A DNA stretch of 49,669 bases from Gemmatimonadota bacterium (lineage in GTDB: Bacteria; Gemmatimonadota; Gemmatimonadetes; Gemmatimonadales; GWC2-71-9), in NCBI GenBank assembly GCA_003220795.1, contig QHTK01000077.1:1-49669 (forward strand), in the 5' to 3' direction. Positions 16,757 to 24,455 of the stretch are shown piece after piece (position 1 is the first letter of the stretch; each line of letters begins with the position of its first letter). Under the pieces are notes generated by a model. The model was not told the DNA's origin and ran no database searches. It was given only the letters and a program-made list of their open reading frames with translations. The translations under genes and the position numbers were made by a program.

Positions 16757-16809
16757 TAGTGAGGGGCTAATATATCGAATCTACGAAACTTGCGAAAGAG
16801 AGCATCCCC

Positions 16810-17901
16810 CTATCGGGGGACCAGTGTCAAAATCCTCGACACGATCTCCCGGGAGGCGTTTGGGTGCCCCCGGGCCCGGGCTCGGGCGGCGAGGGACGCG
16901 AGTCGCGCGGGGTCACCGAGCAGCTCGCCGATCAGCTGAGCGAGCGCGTGCGCTGTGAGATCGTGCTCGGCGAGGAACAGCGCCGCGCCGGCGGCCGCGA
17001 GGGCGCGCGCGTTGTGGGTTTGGTGATTCGCCGCGGCCGTCGGGAGCGGCACCAGGATGCTCGGCTTCCCCCACGCGCACAGCTCCGCCACGGTCATCGC
17101 GCCGGCGCGCGACACGACGACGTCGGCGGCGCGGTACGGCTCGGTCATCGAGTCGAAGAAGCCGCGCACCACCACGCGCTCAGGGACGGCGTAGCGCGCC
17201 AGCGCCGCCGCGTGCGCGGCGCCGGTGCCCCACAGTACGTTGGCGCCGAGCAGGCGGCGCTCCAGCGCGGCCGCGACGGCGTAGTTGAGCGTCTGCGCGC
17301 CCTGGCTGCCGCCGAACGCGAACACGGTGGGGCGGTCGGGATCGAGCCCCAGCGCGCGCCGCGCCGCGCGCGGATCGCCCGGTTCGGGAGGCCGCACCGG
17401 ATTGCCGAGCGCGAAAATCTCAGTATGCGCACCGGGCGACAGCCGGTCCCGCGCTTCGGGAAACCCGAGGTGCACCTGGCGCGCGCCGCGCGCCAGCCAC
17501 CGGGTCGTGAGCCCGGGGACCGCGTTCTCCTCGACGAGCGCGGTGGGGATCCCGGCGCGCTGCGCGCGCAGCACGACCGGCCCGGCCGCGTAGCCACCAG
17601 TCCCGATGACGACCGCGGGCCGCTCCTCCCGCAGCAGCCGCCCCACATCGCGCCACACGTGGGGCGCGAGCCACAGCCAGCGCGCGTTGCGCCACCAGGC
17701 GCGGCGATAGATCGGCTCGATCTGTAGGAGGCGGTGGCGGAACGGTTGACGCGGCAACAGCTCCGCCTCGATGCCGCGCTCGGCGCCGACGAGCAGGACA
17801 TCGATGCTCGGGCCCGCATCGCGCAGCGCCTGCGCCAGCGCGAGCGCAGGGATGAGATGGCCGCCGGTGCCGCCGCCGGCGAGCAACACCTTCACCGCCA
17901 C
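16810..17901 (-). CDS. murG: UDP-GlcNAc--lipid I N-acetylglucosaminyltransferase MurG
   Basis: MurG transfers GlcNAc to lipid I to make lipid II on the inner face of the membrane. The 363 residues begin with the diagnostic glycine loop LLAGGGTGGHLIPAL (about 7-21). They continue with the GT-B fold motifs IGTGGYAAGPVVLRA, ALVEENAVPGLTTRW, FAFGGSQGAQTLN and SRAGAMTVAELCAWG, all typical of MurG. I chose GTG 17901; GTG 17895 is a close alternative. A longer in-frame opening extends further upstream, but it only translates the heptamer repeat (residues like MRNAECG and ALRTPHSAL) and should not be taken as an N-terminal extension. About 120 bases, mostly that repeat, separate it from ftsW. Confidence 0.96.
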   Translation of the reverse strand: MAVKVLLAGGGTGGHLIPALALAQALRDAGPSIDVLLVGAERGIEAELLPRQPFRHRLLQIEPIYRRAWWRNARWLWLAPHVWRDVGRLLREERPAVVIGTGGYAAGPVVLRAQRAGIPTALVEENAVPGLTTRWLARGARQVHLGFPEARDRLSPGAHTEIFALGNPVRPPEPGDPRAARRALGLDPDRPTVFAFGGSQGAQTLNYAVAAALERRLLGANVLWGTGAAHAAALARYAVPERVVVRGFFDSMTEPYRAADVVVSRAGAMTVAELCAWGKPSILVPLPTAAANHQTHNARALAAAGAALFLAEHDLTAHALAQLIGELLGDPARLASLAARARARGHPNASREIVSRILTLVPR

Positions 17902-17914
17902 CCGACCCCACGCG

Positions 17915-18015
17915 AGTGCGGAATGCGGAGTGCGGAGTGCGGAGTGTAGCAACGACCGCAGTGCGACGCGACCTGGCACATCAACTCCGCACTCCGCGTT
18001 CCGCACTCCGCACTT
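17915..18015. repeat. heptamer-built palindrome between ftsW and murG
   Basis: The arms at 17915-17947 and 17983-18015 are runs of AGTGCGG-type heptamers and are inverted copies matching at about 28 of 32 positions. The loop is 35 bases and, like that of the 5330-5428 element, begins TAG. It lies inside the dcw gene string just upstream of murG, so its RNA hairpin would separate the ftsW and murG messages. No U-tract follows. Confidence 0.8.
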
Positions 18016-18021
18016 GGTTCA

Positions 18022-19143
18022 TCACGCCGCCCCGTTCGTCCTGCGCCGCCCCTGCCCCACGCTGATCAGCACGCCGGTCGCGACGAGCGCGACGAGCAGG
18101 CTCGAGCGTCCGTACGAGATGAACGGCAAGGTGATCCCCGTCGCCGGCAGGAGCGCCAGGCTCACACCGATGTGGAGCGCCGCGGTGACGCCGATCAGCG
18201 CGGTGAGCCCGACCGCGAGCAGCTGCCCGAAGGGATCACCCGCGGAGCGCGCGATCCGAAACCCGAGCCACACGAACGTGCCGAACAGCGCGAGGATGAC
18301 GAGTACGCCGATGAACCCCCACTCCTCGCCGATCGTCGAAAAGATGAAATCCGAGTACGCGTAGGGGAGATAGCCGAGCTTCTGCTGCCCCTGCCCCAAG
18401 CCCACGCCGAACAGCCGCCCCGCCCCGATGCCGACGAGCGACTGCTTCACCTGCCACGTCGCCTCCTCGGGCGCCGCGCCCGGATTCAGAAAGGTGAGTA
18501 TCCGCGCGACGCGGTACTGCGCCGTGACGATCCCGCCGAATACCAGCGGCGCCGCGACGACCGCGACGAGCAGGAAGTGCCCGATGCGTGCGCCCGCCGT
18601 GAACAGGACGACGCCGGCGAGGATCGCCACCAGCAGCGCCATCGACAGGTTCGGCTCGAGGAAGATCAATCCGACCAGCGGCGCGAGGATCACCAGGAAG
18701 GGCAGCACGCCGTTCCGGAAAGTCCGAATCTGTTCGCCCTTCTTTGCCGCCAGCATCGCGGTCCAGACGACGACGGCGAACTTGGCGAGCTCGGACGGCT
18801 GCACGGTGACGAACCCGAGGTCCACCCAGCGGCGCGCCCCGTTGAGCGTGGGCGCCAGGCCGTGCGTGAAGGGCAGCAGCGGGATGACGAGCAACACCGT
18901 CGCCCCGCCCAGCACCGGCCAGGCGTAGCGCCGCCACTGCCGGTAGTCCGAGCGCGCGAGCAGCGTCGCGATGACCCCGCCCACCAGGGCGCCGAGCGCC
19001 TGGCGCAGCGCGAACGCCGAGCCGACCTGTCCGCCCGCCGTGGTCAGGAGACTCGACGCCCCGTACACCGCCGTGAGGCCGAACACGACCAGCACGGCGG
19101 CGAGCAGCGCGAGCAGGCGGGTCTCCCAGCGGCGGTCGGTCAT
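18022..19143 (-). CDS. ftsW: SEDS-family septal peptidoglycan polymerase FtsW
   Basis: FtsW is the polytopic glycosyltransferase that polymerises lipid II at the septum together with its class B PBP partner, FtsI. The 373 residues contain about ten hydrophobic segments. SEDS motifs are NGARRWVDLGFVTVQPSELAK, split here as NGARRWVDLG and QPSELAKFA. Others are FLEPNLSMALL, GLGQGQQKLGYLPYAYSDFIF and the C-terminal LPFISYGRSSLL. ATG 19143 gives the usual short cytoplasmic start MTDRRWETR and lies five bases before the murD stop. The order murD-ftsW-murG separates FtsW from RodA. Confidence 0.96.
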   Translation of the reverse strand: MTDRRWETRLLALLAAVLVVFGLTAVYGASSLLTTAGGQVGSAFALRQALGALVGGVIATLLARSDYRQWRRYAWPVLGGATVLLVIPLLPFTHGLAPTLNGARRWVDLGFVTVQPSELAKFAVVVWTAMLAAKKGEQIRTFRNGVLPFLVILAPLVGLIFLEPNLSMALLVAILAGVVLFTAGARIGHFLLVAVVAAPLVFGGIVTAQYRVARILTFLNPGAAPEEATWQVKQSLVGIGAGRLFGVGLGQGQQKLGYLPYAYSDFIFSTIGEEWGFIGVLVILALFGTFVWLGFRIARSAGDPFGQLLAVGLTALIGVTAALHIGVSLALLPATGITLPFISYGRSSLLVALVATGVLISVGQGRRRTNGAA

Positions 19144-19147
19144 GCGC

Positions 19148-20509
19148 TCACATCTGCTCGACGAGCTGTCTGAATAGCGCGCCCCGTTCCTCGTAGTTCT
19201 TGAACATGTCGTAGCTCGAGCACGCGGGAGAGAGCAGGACCACGTCCCCCGGCTGTGCGGCGCGCCGGGCGCGGGCCACGACATCCGCGAACGTCGTGCC
19301 CCGCTCGAGCGGCACTTTGCCTCCCAGATCCTGGGCGACGATCGCGCCGGCTTCGCCGAAGGCGATCACGAGCCGGCATTTTCCCGCGAGCAGCGGCGCC
19401 AGGCGAGTGTACGGCTCCCCCTTGTGACGCCCGCCCAGCAGCAGCACGAACGGCCGGTCCATCGCCTCCACGGCCACCACGGTGGAGGCGATGTTGGTCG
19501 CTTTGGAGTCGTTGATCCACAGCACGCCGCCCACCTCCCGTACGGGCTCCAGCCGATGCGGCAGCGCCCGAAAGGAGCGCAGCCCCTGGGCGATCGCGGC
19601 GGGCGCCAGGCCCGCTTCCCGCACGGCGAGCGCCGCGGCGAGCGCGTTGGCCACGTTGTGATCCCCCAGCAGCCGCAGCTCGTCGCGCGGCAGCAGCTCG
19701 CCCTCACCCAATCGCAGCCGCCGCGCCGCCGCGTCGTACCAGCCGCCGGCCGGCCGTCGCAGCGAGAACAGCACCCGCCGCCCGGGTGCGCTGCCCGGAA
19801 GCTCGAGGGCGGCCGGGTCGTCGCCGTTCAGCACCCAAACGTCGCGCGCGCGCGCGTTGCTGAAGAGCAGCTGCTTGTCGTGGTAGTAGGCATCCACCGA
19901 CGCGTAGCGGTCCAGGTGGTCCGGCGCGAGGTTCGTCAGGATGCCGATCTCCGGCGCGAAGTGCGGGCTGTCGTGCAGCTGGAACGACGACACTTCCACC
20001 GCCAGCCACTGGTAGCGATCGCCCGTCACGGCGATGTCCGTGAGCGGCCGGCCGATGTTCCCGGCCGCCTCGGCCGCGAGCCCCGCTGCGCGCAGCAGGT
20101 GCGCGACGAGCGCCGTCGTCGTCGTCTTGCCGTTCGTTCCGGTGATGGCGATGCAGCGCGTCCCCGACCCCGCCAGCGCCCGAAACCCGAGGTCGATCTC
20201 CGACACCACGGGGACGCCCGCCTCGCGGGCGGCCGCGAGCGGCGCCGCATCCGGGGGCACGCCCGGCGACACTACCACGCCCGCGGCCGACCGGATCTTG
20301 GCGAGGTCGTGGCGCCCGACGTCGACCTCCACGCCGGCGAGCTCGCGCAACTCCACGGCCGCGGCGCCGCCGTACGGATGGTCCGACGCATCGCTCGCGT
20401 ACACGTGCGCCCCCTCTCGGGCGAGCAGCTTCGTGGCCGCGACGCCGCTCTTCCCCAGTCCCACCACCGCCACGACGCTCCCCTCCCGGCGCCACGCGTC
20501 GGGGATCAT
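19148..20509 (-). CDS. murD: UDP-N-acetylmuramoylalanine--D-glutamate ligase
   Basis: MurD adds D-glutamate to UDP-MurNAc-L-Ala. The 453 residues start with a Rossmann-type VVGLGKSGVAATKLL. They carry SPGVPPDAAPLAAA, the ATP loop GTNGKTT (124-130), EVSSFQLHDS, LNLAPDHLDRY-like LTNLAPDHLDRYAS and the late INDSKATNIAST motif specific to MurD, ending near LLSPACSSYDMFKNYEERG. The start is ATG 20509, overlapping the mraY stop by four bases. It is followed at once by ftsW. Confidence 0.97.
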   Translation of the reverse strand: MIPDAWRREGSVVAVVGLGKSGVAATKLLAREGAHVYASDASDHPYGGAAAVELRELAGVEVDVGRHDLAKIRSAAGVVVSPGVPPDAAPLAAAREAGVPVVSEIDLGFRALAGSGTRCIAITGTNGKTTTTALVAHLLRAAGLAAEAAGNIGRPLTDIAVTGDRYQWLAVEVSSFQLHDSPHFAPEIGILTNLAPDHLDRYASVDAYYHDKQLLFSNARARDVWVLNGDDPAALELPGSAPGRRVLFSLRRPAGGWYDAAARRLRLGEGELLPRDELRLLGDHNVANALAAALAVREAGLAPAAIAQGLRSFRALPHRLEPVREVGGVLWINDSKATNIASTVVAVEAMDRPFVLLLGGRHKGEPYTRLAPLLAGKCRLVIAFGEAGAIVAQDLGGKVPLERGTTFADVVARARRAAQPGDVVLLSPACSSYDMFKNYEERGALFRQLVEQM

Positions 20510-21627
20510 CGCACCTTCAGCGTGGCGAGCGCGATCGCGGCGCACAACACGCCCATGATGTAGAACCGCATGACGACCTGCGGCTCCGCCCAGCCGAGCT
20601 TCTCAAAGTGGTGATGCAGCGGCGCCATCCGGAAGACGCGGTGCGCGTCCGCGTACTCCTTGCCGCGGCGCGTCTTGTGCCAGCGGTACACGCCCGTCTG
20701 GAGCATCACCGAGACGGTCTCCGCCGCGAACACGCCGCCCACGATGAGCAGCAGGAACTCGGCCTTCAGGAGGATGGCGACCGTCCCGAAGGCCCCGCCG
20801 ATCGCGAGCGCGCCGGTGTCGCCCATGAACACCTGGGCGGGGTGGGCGTTGAACCAGAGAAACCCCAGCGACGCGCCGGCCAGCGCGCCGCAGAACACCG
20901 TCAGCTCGCCCGCGCCGGGCAGGAAGTACACGCCGACGTACTTGGTCCAGTCGAACCGGCCGAACACGTACGCGAAGATCGCGAACGCGCCCGCCGCGAT
21001 CGCCGTCAGCCCGGTCGCGAGGCCGTCGAGCCCGTCGGTCAGGTTCACGGCGTTCGAGCTGCCCGTAACCACCAGGGTGACGAACAGCACGTAGGTCACG
21101 GGCCAGAACACGATCAGCTGGTACTTGAAAAGCGGCAGCTGCGTGGAGGTCGGCTCCAGGTTAGAGGCGAGCGGCCACGCCAGGAGATAGACGCCGAGCG
21201 CCAGCCCGAAGGAGACCTGGCCGATCAGCTTCCAGCGCGCCACCAGCCCCTGCGACTTGCCACGCACGATCTTCAGGTAGTCGTCGAGAAAGCCGATCGT
21301 GCCCATCCACAGCATCGCCGCCACTGCGACGACCGCATAGCGGGTGTCGAGCCGCGCCCACAACAGCGTCGGCACCACGGTCGCCAGGAGGATGATGAGC
21401 CCGCCCATCGTGGGCGTGCCCCGTTTGCCGGCATGGCTCGCGGGGCCCTCGGCGCGGATCACCTGGCCCACGTGCCGATCGCGCAGCAGCCGGATGATCC
21501 ACGGTCCCAATACGAAGGCGAGCACCAGCGCCGTCACCGTGGCGCCCGCGGCGCGGAAGGTGATGTAGTTGAAGAGATTGAACAGAATGTGCTGCTTCGC
21601 GAGCGGCGCCAGCAGGTGATAGAGCAC
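20506..21627 (-). CDS. mraY: phospho-N-acetylmuramoyl-pentapeptide-transferase MraY
   Basis: MraY moves phospho-MurNAc-pentapeptide onto undecaprenyl phosphate to make lipid I in the inner membrane. The 373 residues have about ten membrane segments. The signature motifs are GTPTMGGLIILLA, FLDDYLKI (first Asp-Asp site), NAVNLTDGLDGLA (Asp of the active site), FMGDTGALAIGGA and MAPLHHHFEKLGW, the HHH motif unique to MraY. The start is ATG 21627, 12 bases after the murF stop. The stop overlaps the murD start. Confidence 0.98.
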   Translation of the reverse strand: MLYHLLAPLAKQHILFNLFNYITFRAAGATVTALVLAFVLGPWIIRLLRDRHVGQVIRAEGPASHAGKRGTPTMGGLIILLATVVPTLLWARLDTRYAVVAVAAMLWMGTIGFLDDYLKIVRGKSQGLVARWKLIGQVSFGLALGVYLLAWPLASNLEPTSTQLPLFKYQLIVFWPVTYVLFVTLVVTGSSNAVNLTDGLDGLATGLTAIAAGAFAIFAYVFGRFDWTKYVGVYFLPGAGELTVFCGALAGASLGFLWFNAHPAQVFMGDTGALAIGGAFGTVAILLKAEFLLLIVGGVFAAETVSVMLQTGVYRWHKTRRGKEYADAHRVFRMAPLHHHFEKLGWAEPQVVMRFYIMGVLCAAIALATLKVR

Positions 21628-21639
21628 GCCACCCCCTCC

Positions 21640-22998
21640 TTAGGCTCGTGGCCGTTGGGTGAGGAACGGGAGCACCCGCTCCAACGCGACCCCGCGCGAC
21701 GCCTTGAGCAGCACGATCTCGTCGCCCCGGAGCGCGGCCGCGAGCTTCGGACCCAGCGCTGCGGCATCGGACGCCGTGACGAGGCGCGCCCCGAGCGCGC
21801 CGGAGAGCGGCTCGAACGCCGGCACGAATGCGCCGACCGCACCGATCAACGCCGGCTCGAGCGCCGCGATCTCCCGGGCCGCGGCCGCATGCAATCTGTC
21901 ACTCGCGTCGCCCAGCTCCAACATCGAGCCCACCACCACCGCGAGCGGCCGCCGGCGCCGCCCGGCGAGCCAGTGCGCAAACTTCAGGGCCCAGGCGAGT
22001 GACGCCGGGTTGGCGTTGTAGGTGTCGTCCAGGATCGTCAGCCCTCCCCGCTCGAGCGCCGTGCCGCGCCCGCCCGGGATCTGCACCCCGGCGAGCGCCG
22101 CCACGGCGCGCTCGGGGTCCACGCCCGCCTCGCGACCGACCGCCAGCGCGAGCAGCGCGTTCTCGATCTGGTGGAACCCCAGCACCGGGACCGTGACCGA
22201 GTGACCTCCCCCCCAGGTGATCCGCGGGTGCCCCGCGTCGTCCAGGTCGGCCGCCTCGGGACGCACGTCCGCCTCGGGTGCCGTTCCCGCCACAACCGTG
22301 CGGGTGCGGCGCCGCGCCTCGCGGGCGAGCTCCGGCGGGTCGGTGCCCACGACCGCCACGCCGGCCCCGTCCACCAGCGCCACCTTCTCCCGCAGCACGC
22401 CCCCGAGCGAGCCGAACCCCTCCACGTGCGCGTAGCCGACGTTCGTGATGGCGGCGATCGTCGGCTCGATCACGTCCCGCAGCCGGGCGATCTCCCCCGG
22501 CACGCTGGCGCCGGCTTCGGCCACCAGCGCCTCGGCGTCGTCGGGCGCTGCGAGGATCGTGAGCGGCACGCCCACGAGGTTATTGAGGTTGCCGCTGGTG
22601 GCGTGGGTGCGGTAGCGTGTGGCGAGCACCGCCCGGATCATCTCCTTGGTGCTGGTCTTGCCGCTCGAGCCGGTGATCGCGACGACGGGACTGCCCTGCG
22701 GCAGGCGCTGGCGGCGCGCGCGCGCCAGCAGGCCCAGCGCCGTGAGTGTATCCGCCACCTCGAACACCGGCAGGCCGTCCACGCGCGGCGTACCGCGCCG
22801 CACCACAGCGGCGGCGGCGCCTCGGGTCCGCGCGTCGGCGAGAAAGTCATGAGCGTCGAACCGGTCGCCTTTGAGGGCGACGAAGAGGGCACCCGGCTTC
22901 AGGTGTCGTGTGTCGGTCGTGACGTCAGTGAACGCGAGCCGGCCCGGCGTCGGGACGCCGAGCGCCAGAGCCACGCTCTCGCTGGTCCAGGGAGACAT
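21640..22998 (-). CDS. murF: UDP-N-acetylmuramoyl-tripeptide--D-alanyl-D-alanine ligase
   Basis: MurF adds D-Ala-D-Ala to the UDP-MurNAc tripeptide. The 452 residues show the N-terminal substrate domain (FTDVTTDTRHLKPGALFVAL), the ATP loop GSSGKTS (110-116), TSGNLNNLVGVPLT, ITNVGYAHVEGFGS and the C-terminal DDTYNANPASLAWAL, the classic MurF sequence. The ATG at 22998 overlaps the murE stop by a single base pair pattern (ATGA type), so translation is coupled. No ddl lies in the cluster, so the D-Ala-D-Ala ligase must be encoded elsewhere. Confidence 0.97.
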   Translation of the reverse strand: MSPWTSESVALALGVPTPGRLAFTDVTTDTRHLKPGALFVALKGDRFDAHDFLADARTRGAAAAVVRRGTPRVDGLPVFEVADTLTALGLLARARRQRLPQGSPVVAITGSSGKTSTKEMIRAVLATRYRTHATSGNLNNLVGVPLTILAAPDDAEALVAEAGASVPGEIARLRDVIEPTIAAITNVGYAHVEGFGSLGGVLREKVALVDGAGVAVVGTDPPELAREARRRTRTVVAGTAPEADVRPEAADLDDAGHPRITWGGGHSVTVPVLGFHQIENALLALAVGREAGVDPERAVAALAGVQIPGGRGTALERGGLTILDDTYNANPASLAWALKFAHWLAGRRRRPLAVVVGSMLELGDASDRLHAAAAREIAALEPALIGAVGAFVPAFEPLSGALGARLVTASDAAALGPKLAAALRGDEIVLLKASRGVALERVLPFLTQRPRA

Positions 22999-24455
22999 CA
23001 GGACGCTCCAAGCTCCCTGACGATGCTCCGCTCGTCGAACGGCTGCTTCTCTGTCCCGACGATCTGGTAGGTCTCGTGCCCTTTCCCGGCGAGCATGACG
23101 GTGTCGCCCGGGCGGGCGAGCTCGAGCGCCAGGGCGATCGCCTCGCGGCGGTCGGTGCGGCGATGGTGGGGCTTCGCCTGCATTCCGCTCTCGACCTCGT
23201 CGAGGATGCGCTCGGGGTCCTCGGTGCGTGGGTTGTCCGACGTGACGATCGCCACGTCGGCGAGCCGCACGGCGATCTCCCCCATCGGGGCGCGCTTGCC
23301 CCGATCGCGGTCGCCCCCGGCGCCGAACACCAGAATGATCCGACCCGAGGTGAGGGGTCGCACGCTCTCGAGCGCGCGCTCCAACGCATCCGGCTTGTGG
23401 GAGTAGTCGCGCAGGATCGTGCACGGCCGCTCCGCGATGCGCTCCATCCGGCCGGGCACCTGCGGTGCGGTGGCGAGCCGCTCGACGATCGCCTCGACCG
23501 GCACGCCCATCCCCCAGGCACACGCGGCGACGCCGAGGGCGTTGGTGACGTTGAACCGGCCCAGCAGGGGGAGCCGCGCCGCCGCGCTCCCAGTCGGCGT
23601 GATCAGGTCGAAGCGGGCGCCGATCCCGTCGACCACGACCTTGCGGGCGGACACATCGCTGCCCTCGCGCTCGCCGAACGTCACGCGGCGATGGCGGTGC
23701 GGCAGGCGCAACCAGGCGGGATCGTCGGCGTTGACCACCTCGAGGCCGGTGGGCCCGAGGTAGCCGGCGAGCTTTGCTTTCGCCTTGAAATAGTCCTCCA
23801 GGGTGTGATGGTAGTCGAGGTGTTCGCGCGTCAGGTTCGTGAAGACCGCCGTCCGGAACACCAGGCCCTCCACCCGCCCTTGGTCGAGGCTGTGCGACGA
23901 GACTTCCATCGCCGCGCCGCGCGCGCCGCGCGCCACCAGCGCCGCCAGCGTCGCCTGCAGGTCGATCGGGCCGGGCGTCGTCAGGTTCCCCGCTTCGCTC
24001 GGGACGCTCGCGCCGTCCGGATCGAACGCGCCCAGCGTGCCGATCGAGCCCATCGGCTCGAGCGCCGACAGCACGTGCCGCGCCAGCAGCACCGACGTCG
24101 TCTTGCCGCTCGTCCCCGTCACGCCCACCAGGTCGAGCCGCGCCGCCGGTCTCCCGAACCACGTCTCGGCGGCGAGGGCGGCGGCGCGGCGGCCGTCGCG
24201 CACCAGGACCTGCGGCAGCTCGACCGGCTGCTCGCGCTCGACCAGCGCGGCGACGGCGCCGCGCTCCCGCGCGGCCGCGACGAACTGATGCCCGTCCTGC
24301 GCCGAGCCCCGCACGGCGCAGTACAGCATCCCCGGCGCGATGCGGCGGCTGTCGGCCGTGAGCCCGGTGATCTCGGGCCAGGTGTGCAGGTCCGGCGTCC
24401 CGACCAGCAGACCACCGCGCTCGAGCGCGCTCACGAGGTCGGGGAGGCGGGTCAT
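22998..24455 (-). CDS. murE: UDP-MurNAc-L-Ala-D-Glu--meso-diaminopimelate ligase
   Basis: MurE adds the third stem-peptide residue. The 485 residues contain TADSRRIAPGMLYCAV, the ATP loop GTSGKTT (114-120), the carbamylated-lysine region YFKAKAKL, and SDNPRTEDP with DNPR at 407-410. DNPR is the established determinant for meso-diaminopimelate rather than lysine, so this organism is predicted to have Gram-negative-type A1-gamma peptidoglycan. The start is ATG 24455, overlapping the ftsI stop by four bases. The long reading frame extending upstream in this frame runs antiphase through ftsI and is not coding. Confidence 0.97.
   Translation of the reverse strand: MTRLPDLVSALERGGLLVGTPDLHTWPEITGLTADSRRIAPGMLYCAVRGSAQDGHQFVAAARERGAVAALVEREQPVELPQVLVRDGRRAAALAAETWFGRPAARLDLVGVTGTSGKTTSVLLARHVLSALEPMGSIGTLGAFDPDGASVPSEAGNLTTPGPIDLQATLAALVARGARGAAMEVSSHSLDQGRVEGLVFRTAVFTNLTREHLDYHHTLEDYFKAKAKLAGYLGPTGLEVVNADDPAWLRLPHRHRRVTFGEREGSDVSARKVVVDGIGARFDLITPTGSAAARLPLLGRFNVTNALGVAACAWGMGVPVEAIVERLATAPQVPGRMERIAERPCTILRDYSHKPDALERALESVRPLTSGRIILVFGAGGDRDRGKRAPMGEIAVRLADVAIVTSDNPRTEDPERILDEVESGMQAKPHHRRTDRREAIALALELARPGDTVMLAGKGHETYQIVGTEKQPFDERSIVRELGAS

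Noticed and set aside
16769..16797. Promoter for murC in the AT-rich gap after murG
   Set aside because: TATATT is a fair -10 box, but the -35 candidate TTTCGC matches only two consensus bases. It is too weak to list as a feature.
16800..16820. Terminator between murG and murC (CCCCC-TATC-GGGGG)
   Set aside because: The stem is only about five base pairs, overlaps the murG stop and has no U-tract.
17902..18006. N-terminal extension of MurG
   Set aside because: These codons translate only the heptamer palindrome and have no counterpart in the family. GTG 17901 gives a normal MurG start.
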